From Bifidobacterium catenulatum DSM 16992 = JCM 1194 = LMG 11043 (GTDB lineage: Bacteria > Actinomycetota > Actinomycetes > Actinomycetales > Bifidobacteriaceae), in the NCBI RefSeq assembly GCF_001025195.1, contig NZ_AP012325.1:1054001-1118000 (forward strand): a stretch of DNA of 64,000 nt, read 5' to 3'. Position numbers and translations under genes: made by a program. Under the pieces are notes generated by a model. It ran no database searches. It worked only from the letters and a program-made list of their open reading frames with translations, and had not been told where the DNA came from. Below are positions 1 through 8,174 of this stretch, one piece after another; the stretch's first letter is position 1, and every line of letters starts with the position of its first letter.

Positions 1-255
1 ATACCCCCACGTTCATGTCGGACATCAATCTATCCGCTCACTCTTCGGCGCAACGCCTTGTGGCTGTTGCCGTTTTATATAGTCGTTTATCAGACGGCAG
101 TCATTACAAGACGTACAGGCTGACGTTCCAGTGTTCCGCAAGTCGCTCCAAGACGTGGTTGTTTTGCGTTTAGGGAGGGCTCGTTTTAATATGGGGCGTC
201 GGATAACTGGCTTCGTGTCTGAATTTGTTAGGTCCTGAGGAATTGGAGATTAGAC
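1..255. other. upstream region of glmU, no gene recognised
   Basis: I see no convincing coding region, tRNA or riboswitch here. The last bases contain a GGAGA ribosome binding site at about 245-249, which serves glmU. The segment probably holds the promoter of the glmU operon or the tail of an intergenic region that starts outside the window. Confidence 0.4.
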
Positions 256-1638
256 ATGGCATTAAGCGCCGCGATTATTCTTGCGGCGGGTGAGGGTACC
301 CGCATGCGTTCCAACAAGCCGAAAGTGTTGCACACTTTGGCTGGAAAGACGTTTTTGAACCGTGTGATGGATTCCGTGGCAGCGCTCGACCCTGAAACGT
401 TGGCCGTGGTCGTGCACTACCAGGCGGAACGAGTCGCCGAAGCGGCCCGCTCCTACAATGAGCGTGTCACCATTGTCGACCAGGATGACATTCCCGGCAC
501 CGGACGAGCCGTGCAGTGCGCCATGACGCAGTTGAAGGAGCAAGGCGGGCTTGACGGCTCGGTGCTGATCGCAGCTTCAGATATGCCGCTGCTCGACGCC
601 GACACGTTGAACCAGTTGCTTGCCTTCCATGAGCAAAGCGGTAATGGTGCCACCGTGCTCACCACCATTCTTGACGATCCTACCGGCTATGGCCGCATCA
701 TCCGCGACAGTGAAGGCAACGTGCTGCGCATTGTGGAACAGAAGGACGCCAACAGCAGCGAACTGGCCGTGCACGAAGTGAATACGTCCGTCTACGTGTT
801 CGACGCCAAACTGCTGGATGAAGCGATCGCCAACCTCAAATCTAACAATGCTCAGGGAGAGTTCTACCTGACCGACGCGCTTGAAACCGCCAAAGCCAAC
901 GGTGCCGTTGGTGCGTTCGCCGCCCCCGACCCGTTGAGCGTCGAAGGCGTCAACGACCGCGTGCAGCTTGCGGCGCTTGCCAAAGCCCACAACAAGCGCG
1001 TCTGCGAGCGTTGGATGCGTGAAGGCGTGACCATTCTCGACCCTGAAACCACGTGGATCGAAGATGACGTGCGCATCGAACGTGATGCCGTGATTCTTCC
1101 AGGATGTTTCCTCGAAGGCAACACGGTGATTGGCGAGGGTGCGCAGGTCGGTCCATACACGACGCTTATCAGTGCGGTCATCGATGCCGACGCCCGTGTG
1201 GAGCGTTCCCGCGTGCAGGAGAGCCATATTGGCCGCGCCGCCAACATCGGCCCGTGGACGTACTTGCGCCCGGGCAACGATCTTGGTGAAGAATCCAAGG
1301 CCGGCGCCTTCGTGGAAATGAAGAAGGCACACATCGGCAACGGCACCAAGGTGCCGCATCTGAGTTATGTGGGTGACGCCGACTTGGGCGAGCATACCAA
1401 CATCGGCGGCGGTACCATCACCGCCAACTATGATGGCGTGCACAAGCACCACACCACCATCGGATCGAACGTGCACGTCGGTGCCGGCAACCTGTTCGTG
1501 GCTCCTGTCGAAGTCGGCAGCGGTGTCACTACCGGCGCTGGTTCCGTGGTTCGCCACGACGTCCCGGACGATTCCATGGTCTATTCCGAAAACACACAAC
1601 ATGTAGTAGAGGGCTGGAAGCCCGAATGGGAGCGCTGA
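256..1638 (+). CDS. glmU: bifunctional UDP-N-acetylglucosamine pyrophosphorylase / glucosamine-1-phosphate N-acetyltransferase
   Basis: Makes UDP-N-acetylglucosamine for peptidoglycan in the cytoplasm. The C-terminal domain acetylates glucosamine-1-phosphate with acetyl-CoA and the N-terminal domain adds UMP from UTP. Residues 1-230 are a nucleotidyltransferase domain with the signature LAAGEGTRM followed by KVLH. From about residue 255 onward hexapeptide repeats of a left-handed beta helix are visible (VIGEGAQVGPY, HIGNGTKVPH, NIGGGT). Length, 460 residues, is normal. The ATG follows GGAGA. rsfS starts 2 bases after the stop, or overlaps it if its earlier ATG is used, so the two are probably one operon. 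Confidence 0.97.
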   Translation: MALSAAIILAAGEGTRMRSNKPKVLHTLAGKTFLNRVMDSVAALDPETLAVVVHYQAERVAEAARSYNERVTIVDQDDIPGTGRAVQCAMTQLKEQGGLDGSVLIAASDMPLLDADTLNQLLAFHEQSGNGATVLTTILDDPTGYGRIIRDSEGNVLRIVEQKDANSSELAVHEVNTSVYVFDAKLLDEAIANLKSNNAQGEFYLTDALETAKANGAVGAFAAPDPLSVEGVNDRVQLAALAKAHNKRVCERWMREGVTILDPETTWIEDDVRIERDAVILPGCFLEGNTVIGEGAQVGPYTTLISAVIDADARVERSRVQESHIGRAANIGPWTYLRPGNDLGEESKAGAFVEMKKAHIGNGTKVPHLSYVGDADLGEHTNIGGGTITANYDGVHKHHTTIGSNVHVGAGNLFVAPVEVGSGVTTGAGSVVRHDVPDDSMVYSENTQHVVEGWKPEWER

Positions 1639-1640
1639 AT

Positions 1641-2048
1641 ATGCCGGCAGTACAAGATTCCATCGACGCCATCCGCATCGCCGCAGCCGCGGCTGACCGT
1701 ATGAAGGCCACTGACCTCGTAGCCTTCGACGTCACCGAACCATTGGCCATCACCGATGCGATGCTCATCGCCACCGCTTCGAACGAACGTCAGGTGCTGT
1801 CCGTCGCAGAAGAAATCGAAAAGGACCTGTATCTCAAAAGCGGAAAGCGCCAGCCGCGTTCCCGCGAAGGCCTGACCGAAGGCCAGTGGGTGCTGCTTGA
1901 TTACGGTGATTTCGTGATTCACGTCATGCATCAGGAATCCCGCGACTTCTACCGTCTTGAACGCCTGTGGAAGGATTGCCCAAGCATCGACCTGCAGCTC
2001 GAACATCCTGAAACCTCCGACGAAGAGACCACGGAAACCGCGGAATAA
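1641..2048 (+). CDS. rsfS: ribosome silencing factor RsfS
   Basis: Small RsfS/DUF143 family protein. Members bind ribosomal protein L14 on the free large subunit and block subunit joining when nutrients run low. The family core is visible in DVTEPLAITDAMLIATASN, LEEIEKDLYLK-type residues and the conserved W-LLDYGDFVIHVM block near residues 85-97. The product has 135 residues from this ATG. An in-frame ATG at 1626 overlaps the glmU stop and would add 5 residues. Translation is likely coupled to glmU. The rsfS plus histidine phosphatase order is common in actinobacteria. Confidence 0.9.
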   Translation: MPAVQDSIDAIRIAAAAADRMKATDLVAFDVTEPLAITDAMLIATASNERQVLSVAEEIEKDLYLKSGKRQPRSREGLTEGQWVLLDYGDFVIHVMHQESRDFYRLERLWKDCPSIDLQLEHPETSDEETTETAE

Positions 2049-2154
2049 CACGTACGAACATGCCTTCACGTTTGAATGCGGAAGGCATGTTTTCATATCA
2101 AGCGAAACAGTATTCGCAAATTCCATCATCGAGAAAGCAACGGAGAACAGCAGC

Positions 2155-2886
2155 ATGCCTCGAAACGTCGAACTTGAGCATAACAGCGCAGTACCGGAAC
2201 ATGTGCACGCCATCACACTGGTGCGTCACGGGCGCACCGCCTATAATGCGCAACATCGTCTGCAAGGCCAGATCGACATTCCCCTCGACGAAGTCGGCCA
2301 GTGGCAGGTTCGCCAAACAGCGGTCGCATTGCGTGAACTGTATGTTGACCGTCGCCCCGATATTCCGAACCGGATGGTCGTATGCTCTGATCTAGGGCGT
2401 GCCTCTGCCACGGCGCATGCATTTGCCGATCCGCTCGGGCTGGAGGTACATCCGGACGCCCGCGTGCGCGAACGTAGCTTCGGAGACTGGGAGGGCATTC
2501 CCGTCGAGGAGCTTGCGCAACGGTATCCGGAAGACTATCGTTCCTGGGCCGAGTTCCGCGGCGGTGAACTTAAATACGGTGCGGAACCCAAGGAAGAGGT
2601 GGGACGTCGTGGCGTTGAGGCATTGAACGATTGGGCGTTCCGTGCCGGATCCGACACGGATCTGTACGTGTTCTCGCATGGTGCATGGATTTCCCAAACG
2701 TTGCAGACGCTTCTGGGAATGGCGGATGTGCATGGCGATTTCGCCGACATTTTGTCGATGCGCAACGCTCACTGGGTGCGGCTCATTCCATTGGAGATCG
2801 GTTCCACATTGCGTTGGCGTTTGATGGATTACAACCACGGTCCCGCCATTGCCGATTCCGAGGAATGGGAGCATCCCAATCTGTAG
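2155..2886 (+). CDS. histidine phosphatase family protein (phosphoglycerate mutase-like)
   Basis: Cytoplasmic phosphatase of the branch with a catalytic histidine. The motif LVRHGRTAYN puts the phospho-accepting His at residue 25. RERSFGDWEG and the later FSHGAWI supply the other Arg, Glu and His of the active site. The frame stays open upstream to 1957, but ATG 2155 has a GGAG site about 9 bases before it and starts just ahead of the domain, giving 243 residues. It sits behind rsfS, where actinobacteria often keep a phosphoglycerate mutase-like gene. The substrate cannot be told from sequence. A close paralogue lies at 8038-8889. Confidence 0.85.
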   Translation: MPRNVELEHNSAVPEHVHAITLVRHGRTAYNAQHRLQGQIDIPLDEVGQWQVRQTAVALRELYVDRRPDIPNRMVVCSDLGRASATAHAFADPLGLEVHPDARVRERSFGDWEGIPVEELAQRYPEDYRSWAEFRGGELKYGAEPKEEVGRRGVEALNDWAFRAGSDTDLYVFSHGAWISQTLQTLLGMADVHGDFADILSMRNAHWVRLIPLEIGSTLRWRLMDYNHGPAIADSEEWEHPNL

Positions 2887-2987
2887 CCAGTCTGTGAGTG
2901 TCGTCACGTGATGGCTGGTCACTGTTTTTCAAGCTTTTCACAGAATCGCCAGTACTTTCATAGCGAAATTAGCTATCGTCATGGCTT

Positions 2988-4103
2988 GTGAAAAACTTTT
3001 TTAAGGGAATCTCTTTTTCGTCGATTTGCGCGGGTGCGCTGGCGGCGGTCACGTCATTCCTGCTTTCTGCGAAAATCGGTATCGCGGGATCGGTGATTGG
3101 CGTGGCTGCGGGCTCGGTTGTTTCCGCAGTCGCTACGCAGGTGTACAAGAACGTTTTAAAGGTGTCGGGGGAGAAGATCCAACAGGCCGTGCCGTTACCG
3201 TCAAGTAGTGATGCTGCTGCGGATGAAACGCAAGTGCTTGGCTCTTCCACGAAGGGTGACGAGACGAGGATTATCGGATCGTCTCCTGTTGCGTTGGATG
3301 CCACGATGGTATCGTCTGATGATGTGACTGCGGTAGCACCGTCCATCTCGCCGCGCGTCATTTCCTCCGAGCAGGAGGATGAGGATGCTACCCGCGTGCT
3401 TGGTGATATTGCCGGAGCGGGGGAGACCTCCGTGTTTCCGAACGGGCATCGTGGCGTCGGTAGCGCTAGCATCGCCAGCGGAAAATCCACTGCTCGTAGC
3501 GCGCGTGATGTCCAAGTGCAGCATGCGGGGCAACGTTCCTCGAATTGGTTGCATAACAAATATGTTCCGGCGATCATCGCATTCGTCAGCGCTCTGGTTG
3601 GTGTGGGAGTGAGCGCGGGATTGATTCTCGCTTTCACCGGCGGTCAGGGAACGGATACCGTGGTGCGTAACGTAGTGCATGAGAAGGTCGTGCCTTCGTA
3701 TGAAAACACTGGCGATTCCGGATCCGGTAATGTGCAGACTCCTGTGCAGAAGCCCAAGTCCGATTCCACGGATTCGAATGATGAAACCACCACGGACGGC
3801 AGCGACAAGACCACCAGCGGTTCCACCGACTCGTCCACTTCCAATGGCACGTCAAGCAATACCCCCAATGGTTCCATGTCCGGAAACAGCGGATCGTCAT
3901 CTGATAATTCCAGCAACGGTCCCAGCCAGACCGGAACGGACTCGTCCAACGGTACCGGCTCGAACGGAAGCACGTCCGGCACCACTGGTGATGGTTCATC
4001 ATCGGGAACTGGAAGTAGCGGCACTGACGGATCGACAAGTACTGGCACATCGGGATCCACCGACGGTACTGCCGGTTCGACAGGAGGTGCAAGCAGTAAC
4101 TAA
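2988..4103 (+). CDS. membrane protein with repeated Thr-x-Val/Ile motifs and Ser/Thr/Gly-rich exterior tail
   Basis: I do not recognise a named family. The product is 371 residues from a GTG start. Residues 12-52 are hydrophobic and glycine-rich and could form a membrane hairpin. Residues 53-190 are polar and acidic. Residues 194-217 are a clear membrane helix. Residues 240-371 are almost entirely Ser, Thr, Gly, Asn and Asp, like a cell-wall-spanning stalk. The polar region holds six Thr-x-Val/Ile motifs at T81, T93, T106, T114, T135 and T147, such as DETQVLG, DETRIIG, DATRVLG and GETSVF. These resemble targets of Ser/Thr kinases read by FHA domains. That reading is inference. The gene is monocistronic, ahead of tRNA-Ala. 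Confidence 0.7.
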   Translation: MKNFFKGISFSSICAGALAAVTSFLLSAKIGIAGSVIGVAAGSVVSAVATQVYKNVLKVSGEKIQQAVPLPSSSDAAADETQVLGSSTKGDETRIIGSSPVALDATMVSSDDVTAVAPSISPRVISSEQEDEDATRVLGDIAGAGETSVFPNGHRGVGSASIASGKSTARSARDVQVQHAGQRSSNWLHNKYVPAIIAFVSALVGVGVSAGLILAFTGGQGTDTVVRNVVHEKVVPSYENTGDSGSGNVQTPVQKPKSDSTDSNDETTTDGSDKTTSGSTDSSTSNGTSSNTPNGSMSGNSGSSSDNSSNGPSQTGTDSSNGTGSNGSTSGTTGDGSSSGTGSSGTDGSTSTGTSGSTDGTAGSTGGASSN

Positions 4104-4200
4104 CGTTACTGGTGTCGCACCTTCCATGTCGCCCGCCTAGTATGATTGCGTATGGCAGATTACATATGGCGATTTCCCAATGCGGGCGACACGCCGGAAG

Positions 4201-4229
4201 TTGCATGGTTCATGTCTGTGATGTATCTT
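4201..4229 (+). promoter_or_regulatory. promoter of tRNA-Ala
   Basis: TTGCAT at 4201-4206 and TATCTT at 4224-4229 are separated by 17 bases, a good housekeeping sigma factor match. The predicted transcript would start about 20 bases before the tRNA. Confidence 0.55.
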
Positions 4230-4254
4230 ATATGAGGTTTGCAGAGCAGACTTC

Positions 4255-4327
4255 GGGGCTATGGCGCAGCTGGTAGCGCATCTCCATGGCATGGAGAGGG
4301 TCAGGGGTTCGAATCCCCTTAGCTCCA
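4255..4327 (+). tRNA. tRNA-Ala (anticodon GGC)
   Basis: A full cloverleaf can be folded. The acceptor stem GGGGCTA pairs with TAGCTCC (one G-U), the anticodon stem is TCTCC/GGAGA with loop ATGGCAT, and the T arm is AGGGG/CCCCT around TTCGAAT. Anticodon GGC reads alanine codons GCC and GCU. The 3' CCA is not encoded (the sequence continues A-CAG). A terminator follows at 4335. Confidence 0.95.
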
Positions 4328-4334
4328 CAGATAG

Positions 4335-4364
4335 GGTTTCCGGTGATTTTCGGAAACCTTTTTT
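4335..4364 (+). terminator. rho-independent terminator after tRNA-Ala
   Basis: GGTTTCCG (4335-4342) pairs perfectly with CGGAAACC (4351-4358) and is followed by six T residues. Confidence 0.85.
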
Positions 4365-4720
4365 CATACTCAAACTGGCGGAATTCCAACGATTTCAACC
4401 CCTGCGGCAGCGATGCCAAAAGTCTACAGAAATCTAAAAAAAAACAACAAAATATATACCTGAACGTGTCTCATAAAAACATAGGGGTATGGTCCAAATA
4501 AACCGCACCTCCGATCATCGAATCTGTATTTCTTCAGTCCAACAATCGGGGTGCGGTTCACAGCAAAGTGCGGAACAGGTGCTATCTCTCCTGAATTCGG
4601 TTTCAGATGGAACTCGTATGTGATGTTATTCACGTTGGGCGAACATGCGTTGTGGGGTTTCTTGCCGTAATCTGAAAGCATGTCCGCATTCCATGGGCAT
4701 GCAAACGAAAGGACGGCATC
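4365..4720. other. gene-free stretch with a long imperfect hairpin
   Basis: No convincing gene. It contains a run of nine A residues near 4437-4445 and an inverted repeat in which 4501-4515 (AACCGCACCTCCGAT) pairs with 4545-4558 apart from one bulged base. There is no T run after it. It may be a decayed insertion end or a structured RNA. The final bases carry the start signals of the next gene. Confidence 0.4.
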
Positions 4721-5125
4721 ATGGCAGATCTCACCGATGAGATGAAGGAATTCCTCAACAGCAACCTCGCATGGGTGGCCACTATCAGCAAAGAAGGCCA
4801 GATTGATCTCGGACCGAAAATGAGCACGTTCATCATCGACAGCAGCCATATCGGCTACCACGAGCGCACCGCTGGCCAAACATACCGTAACCTGCTTGAC
4901 GGCAGCGATCTGGTCGTCGCAGTCGCCAATCTTGAACAGAAGAAAGGCTACCGTTTCCGCGGCAACGTCGTACTCCATTCCGACGATGCGATCTATGACG
5001 AGCAGGTCAAGGTCGCCGAGGAACGCGGCACGAAAAAGCCGGTGACCATTCCGGTTTTGGAGATCACGGAAATTCAGGATCTCACCCCGGGCGCTACGGC
5101 AGGCAAAACCATCGTCAAGGACTGA
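4721..5125 (+). CDS. pyridoxamine 5'-phosphate oxidase family protein (FMN-binding split barrel)
   Basis: A 134-residue single-domain protein. The start region with LNSNLAWVATISKEGQIDLGPKM is typical of the FMN-binding split-barrel fold, followed by HERTAGQTYRNLLDG and VVVAVANLEQKKGYRF-type strands. Small stand-alone members bind FMN, heme or F420 and are mostly general reductases or oxidases. They are not true PdxH enzymes, so vitamin B6 synthesis should not be assumed. The ATG at 4721 lies after an AAAGGA site. It appears to be a single-gene transcript. Confidence 0.8.
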   Translation: MADLTDEMKEFLNSNLAWVATISKEGQIDLGPKMSTFIIDSSHIGYHERTAGQTYRNLLDGSDLVVAVANLEQKKGYRFRGNVVLHSDDAIYDEQVKVAEERGTKKPVTIPVLEITEIQDLTPGATAGKTIVKD

Positions 5126-5292
5126 TCAGTTCCATACTGAACCAGTCGAAACGACAATATCGGAGAACCGCAGACGGGACTGTATGTCCGGTCTGCGGTT
5201 CGCTGTTATCGGAACGGAAGATTGCGAATCTACAGCATATCGTTCGTAGCGGTTCGACCATGGATTCCTATATGGCAGCTGCATGCATGGGC

Positions 5293-5336
5293 TGTGGATA
5301 AGTGTGGATAAGTGTTCGCTCATCCACTTATCCACA
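5293..5336. promoter_or_regulatory. cluster of three perfect DnaA-box sequences
   Basis: TGTGGATAA occurs at 5293-5301 and 5303-5311, and its reverse complement TTATCCACA at 5328-5336. All three match the classic DnaA box. The second and third copies also form a 12-bp perfect stem (5303-5314 with 5325-5336). No dnaA or dnaN is nearby, so this is not the main origin. It lies about 105 bases before the pilin gene. Confidence 0.6.
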
Positions 5337-5441
5337 GATTTTCTTACGGAGGTGGCGGGCGAATATTGGTTTCTGCCATGCTGGTCTGCACGCATAAGCG
5401 AAGACGCCTATGCGACAACCAACAACCAAAGAAGGTGAACC

Positions 5442-7121
5442 ATGACACAACGCACCATACGCCGCCGATGCGCAGCATTCCTCGCCATTGGCGCGATGGC
5501 GGCCCTCGCCATGCCGAGCACGGCCCAAGCTGCTCCACAATTGGCCGATCTGGACGCCAAACAGTCCATGAGCGTGAAAGCAAGCAACGGGGAAAGACTT
5601 GAAGGCAAGAACCTCCACGCCATCCAACTCGCCACATACACTGCGGCAAGCGTGGACGACAACACGATTGTCGGCTACGATCTGACCACGAACACGGCAT
5701 TGGCGTCAGACATCACCGCGGCGGCCAAAACAGCCGGAGCCACCGACGCGAACCTCACCGTCAACGGTAAAAACGATCCGATGGTGTGGGTGGTGAAGAA
5801 TCTGACCGACTCACGCAGCGATCCGTGGAGCGGAAAGCTACGCAACTTCTGCAATAGCCTTGCCAAACAAACCAACTTCGCCAAACAGGAGGGAACGGCG
5901 GTCGCCACGCTCAGCCAAGACAAAACCACCATGTCGACCGGCAACGTGCTCGTGCCGGGAATCTACGCCATCGTGGACCGTACGCCGGCAACAACCACGC
6001 CAAGCGGCGGAACCGCCGTCAAAACAACCGCGTCCATCATGATGATGAACGGCACCGCGGTCAACGGCATCAGCCAACTGCGCACGGCCAGTGGCACGAC
6101 CTTGACGCTCGGACAGGTGATCTACAAGGTATCCAGCGTGGAAACACCCGATAAAAAAGTCAACGTCGGCAGCACGTGGAAAGACAGCGCATCCGAAGCG
6201 ATAGGCAAGAATCTGACCTACCGCGTGACGCAGAAAATTCCCAACTGGACAGGCTACGACCACTACTATCTTGCGTTGAACGACACGCTCGGCACAGGCC
6301 TCGACTATGGTTCGCTCACTTCAATCACCGTCGGCGGCAAAGCATTAGCAAGCACGTTCTACAAGGAAAACGTCAACGGCAAAACCATCAGCTGGCTGTT
6401 CGGCATCAACGGAGACATCCTCGCCTCGGACGCATCAAAGGCAGCCCTACCGGTCGGCGCGACGATCACCGTCACCTACACGGCCCGACTCAACGGCAGC
6501 GCGGTCATCGGCAGCCCCTGCAACGTCAACTCCATCGACCTGGAATACTCCCACAACCCCAACGCATGGCAGGACCACAACAACCAGCCCGGCAACGAAG
6601 TCAAAGTCTGCACTGGCGAAATCGCATTGCGCAAGGTCGACACCAAAAACCAAAAGCTCACCGGCGCGAAATTCACCATCGCCCAAGGCACCAGCGACAA
6701 AACACCTTTGAAACTCGTGTCACTCGGCAACGGCAACTACCGCCTCGCCACCAGCGGCGACACCACAACCACCACCACGTTCGAAGCCGGAGAAACCAAA
6801 ATCCAAGGACTCAAAGGCGAATACACCATCACCGAAACACAAGCGCCCCAAGACTACTCGTCGCTCATGCTGCCCAGCGCGGTCGTCACCGTCAACATTG
6901 ACGACGCCACCATGACGTGGAGCATCGACGTCAAATCCGATCCCAACAACCTCATCAAAAAAGATGATAGTCACACCGTGGTCGTCACCAACATCCGCAC
7001 CATCACCGAAATACCGTTGACCGGCGCGGCAGGATTGACCATGCTTTTCAGCATCGCAGCGCTCCTCTTCATAGGAGGCATCGTAATGCTGCGCATGTGC
7101 AAATCAGCCGACGACTGCTAA
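5442..7121 (+). CDS. sortase-dependent pilin-like surface protein (SpaA/FimA type)
   Basis: 559-residue wall-anchored protein. Residues 1-30 are a signal peptide ending AQA. Residues about 240-385 look like an isopeptide-forming D2 fimbrial domain (YYLALNDTLGTGL). Residues about 396-515 are a CnaB/SpaA-like domain with the Lys strand GEIALRKVD and the Glu box GEYTITETQAP, which normally form an intramolecular Lys-Asn bond. The sorting signal IPLTG is near residue 524, then a membrane helix and a short basic/Cys tail. The usual pilin motif YPK is not obvious, so it may be a shaft pilin with a variant lysine or a surface adhesin. A class C sortase follows 24 bases later. Confidence 0.85.
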   Translation: MTQRTIRRRCAAFLAIGAMAALAMPSTAQAAPQLADLDAKQSMSVKASNGERLEGKNLHAIQLATYTAASVDDNTIVGYDLTTNTALASDITAAAKTAGATDANLTVNGKNDPMVWVVKNLTDSRSDPWSGKLRNFCNSLAKQTNFAKQEGTAVATLSQDKTTMSTGNVLVPGIYAIVDRTPATTTPSGGTAVKTTASIMMMNGTAVNGISQLRTASGTTLTLGQVIYKVSSVETPDKKVNVGSTWKDSASEAIGKNLTYRVTQKIPNWTGYDHYYLALNDTLGTGLDYGSLTSITVGGKALASTFYKENVNGKTISWLFGINGDILASDASKAALPVGATITVTYTARLNGSAVIGSPCNVNSIDLEYSHNPNAWQDHNNQPGNEVKVCTGEIALRKVDTKNQKLTGAKFTIAQGTSDKTPLKLVSLGNGNYRLATSGDTTTTTTFEAGETKIQGLKGEYTITETQAPQDYSSLMLPSAVVTVNIDDATMTWSIDVKSDPNNLIKKDDSHTVVVTNIRTITEIPLTGAAGLTMLFSIAALLFIGGIVMLRMCKSADDC

Positions 7122-7145
7122 CCGGCATCCAACGATAGGAAACAC

Positions 7146-8174
7146 ATGACGGTTCCCACACACGGCAAACCCCGACACAAAAGCACGTCGGCAAAACACA
7201 ACATCATCCGATGGTGCGTGGGAACCGCCATGCTCACCGCAACGGCACTCATCATCAGCATCCCCCTGATCATGCGCGCCGAAGACAACATCCAACAAGC
7301 AGCCAACGTCAAAGCGTACGCAGCCACCATCGCCACCACCGCAGACACGGCAATACAAGAAAGCAAACGGCAGGCGAAACTCTACAACGCACGCCTCGCC
7401 AACCGAACCGAACCCCAAACAGATGATCCGGCAGACAGCTCAACTGACAGCCAGACAAAACATGAAACCCCAACACAAAACCCCATCGAATACAATCAAC
7501 AACTCGTCATCCCACCCAGCGACATCATGGCAACCATCAACTACCCAAAACTCGGAATCAACCTACCCATACGCCACGGAACAAGCGAACAAGCGCTCGC
7601 CATCGGCGCCGGACACTGGGTGGGAACATCCCTGCCGATCGGGGGAGCAGGAACCCACACCGTCATCACCGCACACCGAGGCCTCGCCGACAAACTCATG
7701 TTCACCAAACTCGACCAAGCCCGCGAAGGCGATGAATTCACCATCACCACCCTCGGTGAAACCCTCACCTACCAAGTGCAAACCATCCGCACCATCACCC
7801 CCGACGATTTCACTTGGATAAACAAGCGCGACAACACCGCCGATCAGGCCACGCTCATGACCTGCACCCCATACGGCATCAACACACACCGACTCCTCGT
7901 CACAGGAACACGCATCCCAAACCACGACGAATGCCCGCCCGAAACAGGCTGCCTCACCGACGGAACACTCGCCATCACAGCGTTCGCGCTCACCACCGTA
8001 TGGGCAATCATTATCGTGCTCGCACGCCACAGTTACAATGAGATGCATGATCGACGAAGTATTGTTCCTACGTCACGGACGCACCGCCTACAACCTCGCA
8101 AGACGGCTGCAAGGCCAAATCGACATTCCCCTCGACATCGTCGGCAGGTGGCAGGCCGACCAAAGCGCTTATGA
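7146..8174 (+). CDS. class C sortase (pilin polymerase)
   Basis: Membrane transpeptidase that cleaves the LPxTG-type signal and links pilin subunits. An N-terminal membrane anchor lies at residues 21-43. The catalytic domain has the active-site His in VITAHRG (about 176), the Cys in LMTCTPYG (about 239) and the Arg in LLVTGTR (about 255). A second membrane helix at about 276-298 is typical of class C. The reading frame then runs 137 bases into the next gene in a different frame, adding a basic 44-residue tail that mirrors the phosphatase DNA. This suggests loss of an older stop codon. Its substrate is presumably the pilin just upstream. Confidence 0.88.
   Translation: MTVPTHGKPRHKSTSAKHNIIRWCVGTAMLTATALIISIPLIMRAEDNIQQAANVKAYAATIATTADTAIQESKRQAKLYNARLANRTEPQTDDPADSSTDSQTKHETPTQNPIEYNQQLVIPPSDIMATINYPKLGINLPIRHGTSEQALAIGAGHWVGTSLPIGGAGTHTVITAHRGLADKLMFTKLDQAREGDEFTITTLGETLTYQVQTIRTITPDDFTWINKRDNTADQATLMTCTPYGINTHRLLVTGTRIPNHDECPPETGCLTDGTLAITAFALTTVWAIIIVLARHSYNEMHDRRSIVPTSRTHRLQPRKTAARPNRHSPRHRRQVAGRPKRL

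Noticed and set aside
1957..2154. N-terminal extension of the first histidine phosphatase
   Set aside because: The extension overlaps rsfS and has no protein-like text; ATG 2155 with GGAG fits the family.
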